A stretch of DNA of 64,000 nt from Paenibacillus chibensis. GTDB taxonomy: Bacteria > Bacillota > Bacilli > Paenibacillales > Paenibacillaceae. This document shows positions 1 to 8,526 of this stretch, one piece after another. The notes below the pieces were generated by a model, which saw only the letters and a program-made list of their open reading frames with translations, made no database searches and had not been told where the DNA came from. How positions within the stretch are numbered: position 1 is the stretch's first letter; the number at the start of each line of letters is the position of its first letter. A program made the translations under genes and the position numbers. The DNA is taken from NCBI RefSeq assembly GCF_004001045.1, contig NZ_BIMK01000017.1:1-64000 (forward strand), in the 5' to 3' direction.

Positions 1-129
1 GAATCGGATAGGTTCTCTTTTATTAATAACAGCTGCGGGACAACCAGAGTGCGCATCTGTCATTGCACGTCGGGTTGTTGCCGTCTTATGTGTGCATCGA
101 GCCAATATTCGGTGATTCCATCCGCTGCA

Positions 130-312
130 TTACTTCTCTGCAGCCTTACGCGGCATCTTGATCAGCCCCAGCAGCACGCAGCCCATGCCCGCTCCGGTCA
201 GCAGTCCATCCGTAAAATCATTCATAACCACGCCGGTATGCTTCAGCACCAGCGGCCCGACGATCATCAGCATGCCTGCGGCCATGACGTATTGAAATAC
301 TTTTTTACTCAT
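130..312 (-). CDS. Small two-helix membrane protein, unknown function
   Basis: This 60-residue protein has two hydrophobic segments (about residues 6-24 and 33-52) and a basic tail (KMPRKAAEK), so it is probably a small integral membrane protein. The start at 312 is chosen because GGAGGG lies just upstream; the in-frame ATG at 348 has no such site. It is the last gene of the tightly packed minus-strand ABC operon and begins 38 bases after the permease stop, which suggests co-transcription. I do not recognise a family. A role as an accessory subunit of the transporter is only a guess from position. Confidence 0.6.
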   Translation of the reverse strand: MSKKVFQYVMAAGMLMIVGPLVLKHTGVVMNDFTDGLLTGAGMGCVLLGLIKMPRKAAEK

Positions 313-350
313 TGGAATACCCTCCGACTTCAAAGTGTGGGAACTCACGC

Positions 351-1646
351 TTAGATCTTATATGCTTTCATCGCCTTGCGGAGCTCTTTGAACGATGGAC
401 GTTTGCCATACATCAGAACGCCCGTGCGATAAATTTTAGCGGACAGCCAGCCGAACACGAGTATCGACACGATCAACAGCGCAAGCGAGATCAAAATCTG
501 CCATACCGGTACCTCACCCATGCCAATGCGAACCAGCATGGCGGTCGGCGCTGTGAATGGGATGAAGCTCGTCACTTTGATCAGCATGCTGCCCGGGGTA
601 TTGATGCTGAAAATACCGATGTAGAACGCAGCCAGGCCAAGCATTGTAATCGGCATAACCGCTTGCCCCAGCTCCTCGGTACGGCTGACCATGGAACCGA
701 TGGCTGCATACAGCACCGCGAACAGGAAGTATCCAAAGATGTAGAAGGCCAAGCCGTACAGCAGTACCTCCATATTGATATCTGCCAGGCTCAGGTGGAA
801 TTCATCCAGCATGCCGACGTTATTCGGCAGCATCAGGTTGGCTCCGATCACGACGCCAAAGGCTGCAATCTGAACGATTCCCACCAGGAAAATGCCGATG
901 ATTTTGCCGAACATCTGATGCAACGGCTTCACGCTCGTGATGAGAATTTCCATAATGCGCGAGCTTTTCTCGGCGGTAATTTCCGCTGCGATCATATTGC
1001 CTGTCATCATGTTGGAGCTGAAGAACAAGATCATCAGGAAGTACACGGTTACGTAATTCATGATTTTCTGATTCCGGTCCTTTTCCGCGTCTTTGCCTGA
1101 GCTTGCTTTGGCGTTATCGGATATATCCAGCGAGCTGAAGGATACCGGTTGATTTAGTGCGGAGATTTGCTCGGCCGTCAAGGAATCCTTCGTGATCATC
1201 GTCGTCTTGACGTTCTGCAGCGCTCCCTGCAGATAGGTGCCCAGGCTTTGACTCATATCCCCTTCCCCTGCATAGACCACCTTGGGAAAGGACTTGTTCG
1301 CAGGGTCTTCCTCAAATGTGACGTAGCCTTCCAGTTTCCCGTCCTTGACGTCCTGTTTCAGCGCGTCCTCGCTGCTTCCCGCATAGGGAACGAATGCATA
1401 ATCCTTGCTGCCGGCCGCTTCCGCGTATTTCTGAAGCTCCGCCGCCGTTTCCTGCTGACTGCCGACCAACAGGCCGATCTGCTTCGCCTTACCGTCATCC
1501 CCTCCGCTGAATTGCTTGATCAGGTACGGAAGGTTCATCCCGATCGTAATCAATATCGCCAGCACCAGCGTCGTAATGAGAAAGGATTTTGTTTTGACTT
1601 TATTTTTAAACGTAAACCCGATAATGGTTCCCAAATTGCTATTCAT
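351..1646 (-). CDS. ABC-2 type permease, NatB/YhaP-like
   Basis: Integral membrane subunit of an ABC exporter. The 431-residue protein has one N-terminal membrane helix (about 20-40), a long extracytoplasmic domain (about 45-195), then five or more helices in the C-terminal half. This is the usual plan of NatB and Bacillus subtilis YhaP. Its start overlaps the stop of the upstream ATPase gene (1639-2541) by 8 bases, so the two are translationally coupled and probably form one exporter. The family moves sodium, drugs or peptides outward; the substrate here is not known. It belongs to the GntR-regulated operon that starts at 4642. Confidence 0.85.
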   Translation of the reverse strand: MNSNLGTIIGFTFKNKVKTKSFLITTLVLAILITIGMNLPYLIKQFSGGDDGKAKQIGLLVGSQQETAAELQKYAEAAGSKDYAFVPYAGSSEDALKQDVKDGKLEGYVTFEEDPANKSFPKVVYAGEGDMSQSLGTYLQGALQNVKTTMITKDSLTAEQISALNQPVSFSSLDISDNAKASSGKDAEKDRNQKIMNYVTVYFLMILFFSSNMMTGNMIAAEITAEKSSRIMEILITSVKPLHQMFGKIIGIFLVGIVQIAAFGVVIGANLMLPNNVGMLDEFHLSLADINMEVLLYGLAFYIFGYFLFAVLYAAIGSMVSRTEELGQAVMPITMLGLAAFYIGIFSINTPGSMLIKVTSFIPFTAPTAMLVRIGMGEVPVWQILISLALLIVSILVFGWLSAKIYRTGVLMYGKRPSFKELRKAMKAYKI

Positions 1647-2541
1647 TGGACTCCCCCACCTCTTGAATAAAGATTTGGTTCAGCGTCGGCTCCTTGATCT
1701 CGAAGCGTTCGACTGTCGTTTCCGCCATCGCGTGCTGCAGGATCAACTGGGCCGTATCCGGTGTACTGATGTGAATATGATAGCCTCGTTCTACTGACTC
1801 CACTGATTTTACCCCCGGAATGGAATCCAGACGGTTCACTTGTCCTTGTGTATACAGGATCACTTCCTCGCGCGGATAACGGCTCTTGATTTCCCTGATA
1901 TCACCCTGCACGACCGTATTCGACCGATGAAGGATCGTAATGCGGCGGCACAGCTCCTCGACATGCTCCATGCGGTGGGTCGAGAACAAAATGCTCGTTC
2001 CGCTATCCCGGAGCTCTTTTACCGTGACCTTCAGCAGCTCCACATTGACCGGATCCAGACCGCTGAACGCTTCGTCCAGAATCAAAATTTGCGGTTTGTG
2101 AACGATCGCGGCGATAAAGCCCATCTTTTGCTGATTGCCCTTGGATAGCTCTTCAATCCGTTTATCGTAATATTCCGGTACTTCGAAGCGGTCGAGCCAA
2201 TAACGCAGGCTCTTGTCCGCATCCAGCTTGGACATGCCGCGCAGGCGGGCCAGATAGATGATTTGATCGCTTATCTTAACCTTCGGATACAAACCCCGTT
2301 CTTCCGGCAAATATCCCATGACCCGCGTCAGTTCAACGCTGTAAGGCTTGCCGTGATAACGGATATCGCCTCCATCCGGGTAGATGAGCCCGAGCACCAT
2401 CCGCATTGTCGTCGTCTTGCCCGCTCCGTTGGCTCCGAGCAGCCCGTAGATCTCCCCCTGCTCCACCTGCAGTGAAATATTGTTGACCGCCGTCTTCTCA
2501 CCGTACTGCTTGAATACATGATCCAGTTGCAACGCTACCAT
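1639..2541 (-). CDS. ABC transporter ATP-binding protein, NatA/YhaQ-like
   Basis: ATPase partner of the permease at 351-1646. The 300-residue protein shows the Walker A motif GANGAGKTT (about 36-44), the signature LSKGNQQK, the Walker B ILILDEAFSGLD and a switch histidine in STHRMEH. A C-terminal extension of about 80 residues follows, as in YhaQ-type exporters. The start at 2541 is preceded by GGGGAG at good distance; a longer in-frame start at 2595 would lie inside the upstream gene and lacks a site. The substrate is unknown. Confidence 0.88.
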   Translation of the reverse strand: MVALQLDHVFKQYGEKTAVNNISLQVEQGEIYGLLGANGAGKTTTMRMVLGLIYPDGGDIRYHGKPYSVELTRVMGYLPEERGLYPKVKISDQIIYLARLRGMSKLDADKSLRYWLDRFEVPEYYDKRIEELSKGNQQKMGFIAAIVHKPQILILDEAFSGLDPVNVELLKVTVKELRDSGTSILFSTHRMEHVEELCRRITILHRSNTVVQGDIREIKSRYPREEVILYTQGQVNRLDSIPGVKSVESVERGYHIHISTPDTAQLILQHAMAETTVERFEIKEPTLNQIFIQEVGESNE

Positions 2542-2543
2542 GT

Positions 2544-3458
2544 TTACTCCCCTTTCCCCGACTGCGTTCCCGCAGGCAGATGGCCTTTTAGCCATAGGCT
2601 TAATATTTCATCAAGCTCGAGCGTCCTTGTCTTCAAGACGGCTATGCCCGAGTCCTGTAAAATCCGTTCTGTCGCTTGGCACTCCGTTGTTATCATCCGC
2701 AATACGCCTTGTATATCCTGCTGAAGCTGGATAATTCCCGGCAAATCCTCGGCGAGATCCGGGCTTCCATTGACCCACACCTCTTTCCAGTTGTCCATCA
2801 GGCTGTCTTTCTCCGCCATGCCATGCAGCTTCCCGTGATGCAGAAGCATGACATAGTCCGCCAATCTTTTCACTTCATCCACGATATGGGTGGACAGCAG
2901 GATCGTCGCTTCGCCCGATTCCATGTAGCTGCGCAGCTCGTCGATCATCAGCTTCCAGGCGAAAGGGTCCAGGCCCGACGACGGCTCATCCAGCAGCAGC
3001 AGTTTGGGTTTCGGGGCGAGGGCGGCCGAAATTTCATATTTGCGCCGCTCTCCCTTGGACATTTTCTTCAGCTTAATGTTCCGGGGCACCTTGAATTTCC
3101 CCAGCAGCTCTTCAAAATACGTCTGGTCCCAAGCGGGATACCACTGTGCGCGGAATTCCGCCGCTTCCTCGGCGGTCAGATTGTCTTCTTCGCTGCTGGA
3201 TTTCTCCGAGACAAAACCGATCTGGCACCGCACCTGCCATGGAATTTCCTGCGGGTAGCTCTCGCCGAACCAGGAAATGCCGCCCCGGTCGGGATAGATG
3301 ATTTTCAGCATCATATGCATGAGCGTGCTTTTGCCCGAGCCGTTCTCTCCGATCAGCCCGATCACATAACCTTGAGGCAGCTTGAGATCGATGGGTCCAA
3401 TGAGCTTCCGCCGCATTTTTTTCTCGATACCTTTCATTTCTATGGCGATACGTTCCAT
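2544..3458 (-). CDS. ABC transporter ATP-binding protein, YtrB-like
   Basis: A second ATPase of 304 residues with Walker A GENGSGKST (about 37-45), the signature MSKGERRK and Walker B LLLLDEPSSGLD. The short Q-loop to signature region and the position directly behind a GntR gene are typical of YtrB, a subunit of the cell-wall-antibiotic-responsive ytr system of B. subtilis. Its ATG directly follows the GntR stop (TAGATG), so it is translationally coupled to the regulator. The likely permease partner is the membrane protein at 3923-4642. Which ATPase pairs with which permease is inferred from family resemblance. Confidence 0.85.
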   Translation of the reverse strand: MERIAIEMKGIEKKMRRKLIGPIDLKLPQGYVIGLIGENGSGKSTLMHMMLKIIYPDRGGISWFGESYPQEIPWQVRCQIGFVSEKSSSEEDNLTAEEAAEFRAQWYPAWDQTYFEELLGKFKVPRNIKLKKMSKGERRKYEISAALAPKPKLLLLDEPSSGLDPFAWKLMIDELRSYMESGEATILLSTHIVDEVKRLADYVMLLHHGKLHGMAEKDSLMDNWKEVWVNGSPDLAEDLPGIIQLQQDIQGVLRMITTECQATERILQDSGIAVLKTRTLELDEILSLWLKGHLPAGTQSGKGE

Positions 3459-3878
3459 CTATGCCGGCCCCTCTCCCTTTTCCGGATGGTACTTGCTGTG
3501 CAATATTCGTAAAAAAAGCTGCTTCAGCTCTTCCTCCTCCACTTTAATGGATAGGCCGACATCGACTGCGGAACTCAGCGCCTCTTCAACCGCTTCCCGT
3601 CTGAATACTTCACGCTGTGAATCTCCGACCTTAGCGACAAATGTCCCGGTTCCCTGCTTCGTCCGCAGCAGCCCTTCGCTCTCCAGGTCCTGATACACCC
3701 GGCGAACCGTAATAACACTGCAGTTTAATCCTCCGGCGAATTCCCTGATCGATGGCAAAAGGGTTCCCTCCTTGATTTGTCCGCTGATGATCAGCGATCT
3801 TAACTGGGATTCGATCTGATGGTAGAGCGGTTCAGCGCTATTTTCATTCAGCTGTATAGGAATCCACACCTTTCGCAC
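3459..3878 (-). CDS. GntR-family repressor, YtrA subfamily
   Basis: A 139-residue regulator with an N-terminal winged helix (about 15-85) containing PLYHQIESQLRSLI, LPSIREFA and the recognition-helix region NCSVITVRRVYQDLESEG, ending in GTGTFV. The short C-terminal tail lacks a large ligand domain, which defines the YtrA subgroup. Such proteins usually repress their own ABC operon. A fitting palindrome lies at 4705-4728. The first codon is GTG at 3878, close to AGAGGTGAG; a GTG three codons later (3869) has better spacing and is an alternative. It is the second gene of its operon rather than the first. Confidence 0.88.
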   Translation of the reverse strand: MRKVWIPIQLNENSAEPLYHQIESQLRSLIISGQIKEGTLLPSIREFAGGLNCSVITVRRVYQDLESEGLLRTKQGTGTFVAKVGDSQREVFRREAVEEALSSAVDVGLSIKVEEEELKQLFLRILHSKYHPEKGEGPA

Positions 3879-3922
3879 CTCACCTCTTGCTTCTTATTAA
3901 AGCGTTCATATATTCATAACTC

Positions 3923-4642
3923 TTACACCAGATCTCTGCTTCTGAGCTTACGAAGTGTTATTCTCGAGAAGATTATGAGGCTTGCCGCCGCCGCAGCCAG
4001 CGTGATCCACATCAAGGGCGACAACAGTCGCCAGCGCGCCGACTCCTCAAACGAGTAGAGCAGCAGGTTACCGCCGCATATTTTAACCAGCAACGCCCCG
4101 ATGACCGCCTCGGCTAACAAAATCAGGGTTGATCTAAAATAGGCTTTGCCGTGTTTCGAAAATTCAAAGTACATATACGCTCCGGACATCATTATGCCGT
4201 ATCCAATCCAGGTGAGGGCTAGCGCCAGGTAACCTGCGACCGACATTTCGCTTCGAACCGGTGTAGCAATCCAGTACATCAGGCCGAAAAAAATGATGCC
4301 ATTAAAAAGGAAGGCCAGGAAAATCTGCATCAGCCGGTATGCGATCACGACGTGGTCGGGGATCGGCAGCGCCCGGAAATAAGCCAGCATCTGCGTATAT
4401 GAATCCTCGCTTAAGTATTTGAAGGATCTTCGGGAGAAGTAGAATCCCAGCATCGGAATCAGCAGCAGGAACAAACCGTCGAACACCGGGCTTGCGACTT
4501 GGGGAGATTCCATCTGTGCGCGGACTCCCATACCGAACGTAAAAGCCATGTAAGCGGCATAGATGATCGTCCATACAAAATATTTCTTCTCGCCCCTTAA
4601 ATCCTTAACGATCATGGACCATGCCTTCTTCGTGTTTTCCAA
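3923..4642 (-). CDS. ABC-2 type membrane protein, first gene of the YtrA-type operon
   Basis: A 239-residue protein with about six hydrophobic segments: roughly 22-42, 50-70, 100-125, 130-155, 165-190 and 205-225. The N-terminus is charged (ENTKKAWSMIVKDLRGEKK), as in ABC-2 permeases. It starts with TTG, supported by GGGGGAG six bases upstream; no in-frame ATG fits better. As first gene of a GntR-ATPase-ATPase-permease operon it is most likely the membrane partner of the YtrB-like ATPase. The substrate is unknown. Confidence 0.75.
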   Translation of the reverse strand: MENTKKAWSMIVKDLRGEKKYFVWTIIYAAYMAFTFGMGVRAQMESPQVASPVFDGLFLLLIPMLGFYFSRRSFKYLSEDSYTQMLAYFRALPIPDHVVIAYRLMQIFLAFLFNGIIFFGLMYWIATPVRSEMSVAGYLALALTWIGYGIMMSGAYMYFEFSKHGKAYFRSTLILLAEAVIGALLVKICGGNLLLYSFEESARWRLLSPLMWITLAAAAASLIIFSRITLRKLRSRDLV

Positions 4643-4704
4643 ACGATTCTCCCCCGCTCAACTAAGTACTTGAAGGTGTGTATATGCACCCGTTCGGTGT
4701 GCTT

Positions 4705-4728
4705 ACTGTGTATATCTTTATACACAGT
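4705..4728. promoter_or_regulatory. Candidate YtrA/GntR operator (perfect 10-bp inverted repeat)
   Basis: ACTGTGTATA and TATACACAGT form a perfect inverted repeat with a 4-base spacer. The repeat overlaps the downstream edge of the -10 box of the operon promoter (4726-4731), so a bound repressor would block RNA polymerase. GntR proteins of this subfamily bind such palindromes; binding here by the product of 3459-3878 is inferred. Confidence 0.7.
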
Positions 4729-4754
4729 ATATAGTGTGATGATCCATCATGCAA
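4726..4754 (-). promoter_or_regulatory. Sigma-A-type promoter of the YtrA-type ABC operon
   Basis: Reading the minus strand, TTGCAT (4749-4754) and TATACT (4726-4731) are separated by exactly 17 bases. The expected start of transcription falls inside the palindrome at 4705-4728, about 80 bases before the TTG start at 4642. Confidence 0.7.
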
Positions 4755-4805
4755 TAGGCAGCACCTATTTTTTATGGAAAATTTTATGTTTTGCCTGCAC
4801 ACAAC

Positions 4806-4841
4806 CCAAAAAGACCCAAAGTCCTTTAGACTTCGGGTCTT
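4806..4841 (-). terminator. Intrinsic terminator of the gene at 4859-5743
   Basis: A 13-base-pair stem (one G-U pair, arms 4811-4823 and 4829-4841, loop of five) is followed on the minus strand by a run of T. It lies directly after the stop codon at 4859. Confidence 0.75.
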
Positions 4842-4858
4842 ATCTCATCTCCTATTCA

Positions 4859-5743
4859 TCAATAAACGAACATCGAAGGATGCTTGGCGAAAAAATCGAG
4901 CATGGCCTGGGTCATTTCCGCCTTATCCTCAGGTGCCTCAAGCTCCAGCATCGTAAACTGCGTGTTGTTCTGCTCGACCTGCCGGTATGCCATACCTGTG
5001 GTTCGGTAAGGCTCATTTTCCTTGTTCAGCGTGTACCGGACCAAGTGACCGTTCAGCTCCGTTCTGCTCTCAAACGCCAGCGGCTCTGGCATAAATCCCT
5101 TTTCATCCGCCCACTTCTGCATATTCGGAAAATAGCTGCCGATCTTCCCGATCGCGCATCCCTGGCAAGCTCCGACATCCAGATAGGTCAGGTGCATTCG
5201 GGGATTGGCAGGATCCCTCATTTCAATTTTGACCGAACCGTCCATCCCGGTTTCGGCCGTGGCGACTTCCCAGTTCCGCGGAGCAAGCAGTAGATAGCCG
5301 TGGCTGCTGCCCTCATTCAGGAAAAAGGCTCCCCACCGCGTAAGCTCCTCAGCCGGCAGCGAGATATCCTTCATCACCGGAAATTCCCTGTGGGGAATAT
5401 TGTTAGGTACGTCTTCACCGAAGAACTTGCCTGTTATGCAGTAGAGCGGAATCTGCCTGATGCCTTTTTCTGAAGATTGCTCCAGCTTCAGCACGCCGCA
5501 TTGCACCGCAGGCTGTTTGCTTTCACTTTCGGGCTCATTCCCGGCAGAACCGGGCGCTGAATCATTTCCGGGCTTAAGATCTGCCGAAGTCTGATTGTGC
5601 CCTGCTTCATGCTGCTCATCTGCCGACATCTCCTTGGGATGGGAAAGCGAGGTCGTGAACAGCAGTGTCAATACTGCAGCCACCGCGATTGCAATGCGTC
5701 TGCCCCTCCAACTCCCCTGTTTCATAAAGCCGATACGTTTCAT
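4859..5743 (-). CDS. Membrane-anchored or secreted protein of unknown function
   Basis: A 294-residue protein. Basic residues are followed by one hydrophobic stretch (about 17-36) that can act as signal peptide or anchor. A low-complexity D/E/S/P-rich linker (about 38-80) comes next, then a globular extracytoplasmic domain of about 210 residues. That domain carries two cysteines in GACQGCAIG (about 190-200). The C-terminal half resembles DUF4850-type proteins as I remember them, but this is weak. It is a single-gene unit between two operons, with its own terminator at 4806-4841. The ribosome binding site before 5743 is poor (AAGG 13 bases upstream). Confidence 0.6.
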   Translation of the reverse strand: MKRIGFMKQGSWRGRRIAIAVAAVLTLLFTTSLSHPKEMSADEQHEAGHNQTSADLKPGNDSAPGSAGNEPESESKQPAVQCGVLKLEQSSEKGIRQIPLYCITGKFFGEDVPNNIPHREFPVMKDISLPAEELTRWGAFFLNEGSSHGYLLLAPRNWEVATAETGMDGSVKIEMRDPANPRMHLTYLDVGACQGCAIGKIGSYFPNMQKWADEKGFMPEPLAFESRTELNGHLVRYTLNKENEPYRTTGMAYRQVEQNNTQFTMLELEAPEDKAEMTQAMLDFFAKHPSMFVY

Positions 5744-5978
5744 GTGGATTCCCGGACCTTTTCAGTGATTTTGAGGTTCACCCTTATAAACTTTAAACGT
5801 GATTGGTACACAAAAAGTTACCGTTTATTTTTTGGCGTTCCTTATTTAATACCCACATTCCAGGTCCAAGAACATACAAATAGCGAGAAAAAGTTAGGTA
5901 TCCCATCCACTCCTTCAAAAAATGATGCGGCGGACCCATGAACATCCGCCCAGATACTATTATGTAACGGCAAACACA
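5744..5978. other. Intergenic stretch upstream of 4859-5743
   Basis: With the terminator at 5979-6027 this makes a gene-free stretch of about 320 bases. Near 5780-5810 the minus strand offers a weak promoter-like pair (TTGTGT and TTATAA, 18 apart) for the gene starting at 5743. A 37-codon reading frame at 5793-5906 has a ribosome site too close to its start, and I do not call it. Confidence 0.3.
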
Positions 5979-6027
5979 AAAAGACCTTTTCCCTATGCCT
6001 GCATGCAGACATCTGAAAAGGTCTTTT
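5979..6027 (-). terminator. Terminator downstream of the cta operon
   Basis: Arms of 13 bases (AAAAGACCTTTTC at 5979-5991 and its complement at 6015-6027) enclose a 23-base loop that holds a small GCATGC palindrome. T-rich sequence follows on the minus strand. It lies 40 bases after the stop of the DUF420 gene and ends the cta transcript. Confidence 0.65.
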
Positions 6028-6066
6028 GTGAACCGCCTATTCGCGGGATCATGCTGCTGTTCGGGT

Positions 6067-6531
6067 CTACGCCCCGAGTATAACATCCCATACCGGCTTC
6101 GTATGTCCACCCGGATACAGCACGTAGAGCAAGACATAAACCGCTACGCCGGTAATCGCCGTTACAAACCAGATCGTCGCCGTCACTCTTCCCCATTTCC
6201 GGTGCTTCGAGAATTTCTCCTTGAAGGCCAGAACCAGAGTGGTAATGCCGAATACGGCAGCCACGGTTGCCAGCGTGATGTGGAAAATCAGAAATATCTG
6301 ATAATACACCTTAAGCTCGTCCGAGCCGCCCCAGGAAGTGTTTCCTACAAAGGCCGTTCTGGACACGTAGATGATGAAAAAGAGCAGCGCGGCAATCGCG
6401 CCGCAGATCATCACCTTTTTGTGGGCATCTCGTTTGCCTTGAATAATGAGCACCCAGCCAATTGCCACCAGAATCGCACTGATGACAATAAACGATGTGC
6501 TGATGGTCGGCATCAGCATGTATAAATCCAT
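6067..6531 (-). CDS. ctaM: DUF420 membrane protein, CtaM/YozB-like oxidase maturation factor
   Basis: A 154-residue protein with four hydrophobic helices (about 12-32, 40-60, 78-102 and 118-142). It has the family features HKKVMICGA, a histidine in the third helix (FLIFHITLA) and KFSKHRKWGR. In Staphylococcus aureus the DUF420 protein CtaM is needed for maturation of a heme-copper oxidase, and B. subtilis YozB is the homologue. Its place as last gene of the cta cluster, 30 bases after ctaG, supports a role in assembling the caa3 oxidase. An ATG start at 6531 is preceded by AGGA. Confidence 0.85.
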   Translation of the reverse strand: MDLYMLMPTISTSFIVISAILVAIGWVLIIQGKRDAHKKVMICGAIAALLFFIIYVSRTAFVGNTSWGGSDELKVYYQIFLIFHITLATVAAVFGITTLVLAFKEKFSKHRKWGRVTATIWFVTAITGVAVYVLLYVLYPGGHTKPVWDVILGA

Positions 6532-6561
6532 GGAAATCCTCCTTACTTCGGATACATCAGC

Positions 6562-7473
6562 TTACGCCCTGTTCAGTGATCCTTCGCTGAATTCAGCCGG
6601 CGTGATATCATCGTCTTCTTTATTCTCCGATTTATACCATTGGAAAAATACTTTTCCGAGCATGGATGCGAAGATAAACTCCTGAATGAATTTCATGACG
6701 ATTCCGCCAACCTGCTGATCTACCTTTGTGCTCATGATGTTGAAAAACGTTGGACCGCCAAACGATTGAAGCAGCTTCGACGGATCTCCGGATACACAGT
6801 ATCCCATAGCCTGGGCCCAGGTATTCGGATCGCTGTATGTTGCGTACATCGGTTTGGTGGAGAAAATAATCAGACCGCAGGCCGGTGTCAGCAGCACCAT
6901 GTTCAGGAAAATGAAGCCGATCTTCGCAAGCCCCGATATTTTGTCCTTTTCCGGGAGCGGATTGATCAAGGTCCACCACATCAGGATCGCTGCAATGAAC
7001 AAGACCAGATAATAAATCCGGTGAACCGCAAAATGCAGCATCACATAGTCATGCACCGCAGGAAAGTGATAGAAGGAGAATAATCCGTTAAATAAGACTG
7101 CCGCTACCACAGGCCGGGAAAAGAACCCGAGCTTTTTAAACGGATTCACCTTGAGGAACGCTCTCCAGAGCCATGCCGGTATCCCCATCATGAGCAGCGG
7201 CGGCGCTACCAGATAGGACAGTGCCATCGTTGTCATATGAAACGTAAACATCAAATGCCCCAGCAGACTGATCGGTCCGCCTTGAGCAAGGTACAAGATC
7301 AACATACCGCAGACGAAGCTGATCTTTTTGCTTATGGACACAGGTTCAGCGCCTTCGAACCTCTCACTTAGGGGTCCGATAACAAGAAAATAAGCAGCCG
7401 TCACGATCAGCATAAAAGCCAGAAATAACGGACTGAACAAAGCGCTAAAGCTAAAATATTCTAACCCCAGCAT
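6562..7473 (-). CDS. ctaG: Cytochrome c oxidase assembly factor CtaG (caa3 type)
   Basis: A polytopic membrane protein of 303 residues with seven or so helices and conserved histidines such as GHLMFTFHMTT, FYHFPAVHDYVM and FAVHRIYY. This is the Bacillus CtaG family needed for CuB or caa3 assembly; it is unrelated in sequence to proteobacterial CtaG/Cox11. The start at 7473 follows AGGAGG at ideal distance; a longer start at 7521 does not. A terminator hairpin (7536-7566) separates it from ctaF, so ctaG and ctaM are probably made at a lower level by read-through. Confidence 0.88.
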   Translation of the reverse strand: MLGLEYFSFSALFSPLFLAFMLIVTAAYFLVIGPLSERFEGAEPVSISKKISFVCGMLILYLAQGGPISLLGHLMFTFHMTTMALSYLVAPPLLMMGIPAWLWRAFLKVNPFKKLGFFSRPVVAAVLFNGLFSFYHFPAVHDYVMLHFAVHRIYYLVLFIAAILMWWTLINPLPEKDKISGLAKIGFIFLNMVLLTPACGLIIFSTKPMYATYSDPNTWAQAMGYCVSGDPSKLLQSFGGPTFFNIMSTKVDQQVGGIVMKFIQEFIFASMLGKVFFQWYKSENKEDDDITPAEFSEGSLNRA

Positions 7474-7535
7474 GTTAAAACCTCCTCTCAGGCAGACGCA
7501 TATCTGTCGAATTTGTGACATCCCTGTTTCATTGA

Positions 7536-7566
7536 AAAAAAGAGGGGGCTACAGCCCGCCTCTTTC
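7536..7566 (-). terminator. Hairpin between ctaF and ctaG
   Basis: On the minus strand AAAGAGGCGGGCT, a three-base loop and its imperfect complement are followed by eight T. It lies 7 bases after the ctaF stop. It may act as a partial terminator that lowers ctaG-ctaM expression relative to the oxidase subunits. Confidence 0.7.
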
Positions 7567-7572
7567 TCTATT

Positions 7573-7896
7573 TTACCACCAAACCCAATACAATGCTGTG
7601 ACAATCGCTGTACCGGCTACGAAGAACCCGCCAAGCATGAAGATGATCGGCATCATATGCCCCCGGTCCTTCAAGTGCATCCAGTAACCCATCTGCACCA
7701 GAACCTGGATCACCGCCATAACGAGCAGCAGCAGCACTGTAAACGCGGCGTTCACACCGCCTGCAGCGACGGCTGCAAACGCGATGGCTGTCAGAACAAT
7801 AGATAGAACGAAAACGATAATATGCTTTTGGGGTCCCTCATGACGTTCGCTATGTTTCACCACGTCATGAGTCGCCTGATGATCTGCAGAAGTCAT
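7573..7896 (-). CDS. ctaF: Cytochrome caa3 oxidase subunit IV
   Basis: A 107-residue protein with three membrane helices (about 26-46, 50-72 and 82-103), typical of the small CtaF/CoxD subunit. The third segment follows the family motif GYWMHLKDRGH. It begins 4 bases after the ctaE stop, with AGGTGG upstream. It stabilises the oxidase core; it has no redox centre of its own. Confidence 0.9.
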   Translation of the reverse strand: MTSADHQATHDVVKHSERHEGPQKHIIVFVLSIVLTAIAFAAVAAGGVNAAFTVLLLLVMAVIQVLVQMGYWMHLKDRGHMMPIIFMLGGFFVAGTAIVTALYWVWW

Positions 7897-7899
7897 GTT

Positions 7900-8526
7900 T
7901 TAGCCCACCTTTCCGAGCAGGTAAACAACCGTAAAGATGAATACCCACACGACGTCGATAAAGTGCCAATACATTGCCGACACATAAACCTTAGGCGCCG
8001 TTACGACCGTCAATCCTTTTTTGAACAGCTGTCCGATCAGGATCGAAATCCATAGCACACCGAAAGCAACGTGCGCTCCGTGGAAGCCGACCAGCGTATA
8101 GAACGCCGAGGAGAACGCACTCGTTGTCATTCCGAATTTCTCGGCAGTCACATAATCAGTGAACTCGTAAATCTCGAGGCCAAGGAAGCCAAGGCCCAAA
8201 AGAACGGTAATCATCAACCATACGCGAAGCGCAGTGACTTTATGACGGTGCATCGCCTGAACGGCGAACACACTGGTCAAGCTGCTGACGAGCAGGATCA
8301 AGGTCGCATAGGCTGTTGTAGAAAAATGAAAGAGCTCATTTGCAGTAGGCCCCTCATTGGTTTGATTGCGAAGCGCCAGAAATGTCGCGAACAGGGTACC
8401 GAACAGCACGGCCTCTCCACCAAGGAAGAGCCAGAAGCTGAGCACTTTATTGCGGCCTTCCAACGTCGCTTTTTCGGGTTCGTGAGGCAGTTTGCCGTCT
8501 ACCGTTTCTGCGTGCGTTGCACTCAT
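7900..8526 (-). CDS. ctaE: Cytochrome caa3 oxidase subunit III
   Basis: A 208-residue protein with five membrane helices, shorter than the seven-helix mitochondrial type, as usual in Bacillus. Family marks include FWLFLGGEAVLFG, GFHGAHVAFG and YWHFIDVVWVFIF. The ATG overlaps the ctaD stop by 4 bases (ATGA), so translation is coupled. Subunit III supports proton uptake and stability of subunit I. Confidence 0.93.
   Translation of the reverse strand: MSATHAETVDGKLPHEPEKATLEGRNKVLSFWLFLGGEAVLFGTLFATFLALRNQTNEGPTANELFHFSTTAYATLILLVSSLTSVFAVQAMHRHKVTALRVWLMITVLLGLGFLGLEIYEFTDYVTAEKFGMTTSAFSSAFYTLVGFHGAHVAFGVLWISILIGQLFKKGLTVVTAPKVYVSAMYWHFIDVVWVFIFTVVYLLGKVG

Noticed and set aside
5793..5906. Possible 37-codon peptide on the minus strand
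   Set aside because: AAGGAG is only three bases from the ATG, and there is no hydrophobic or conserved pattern.
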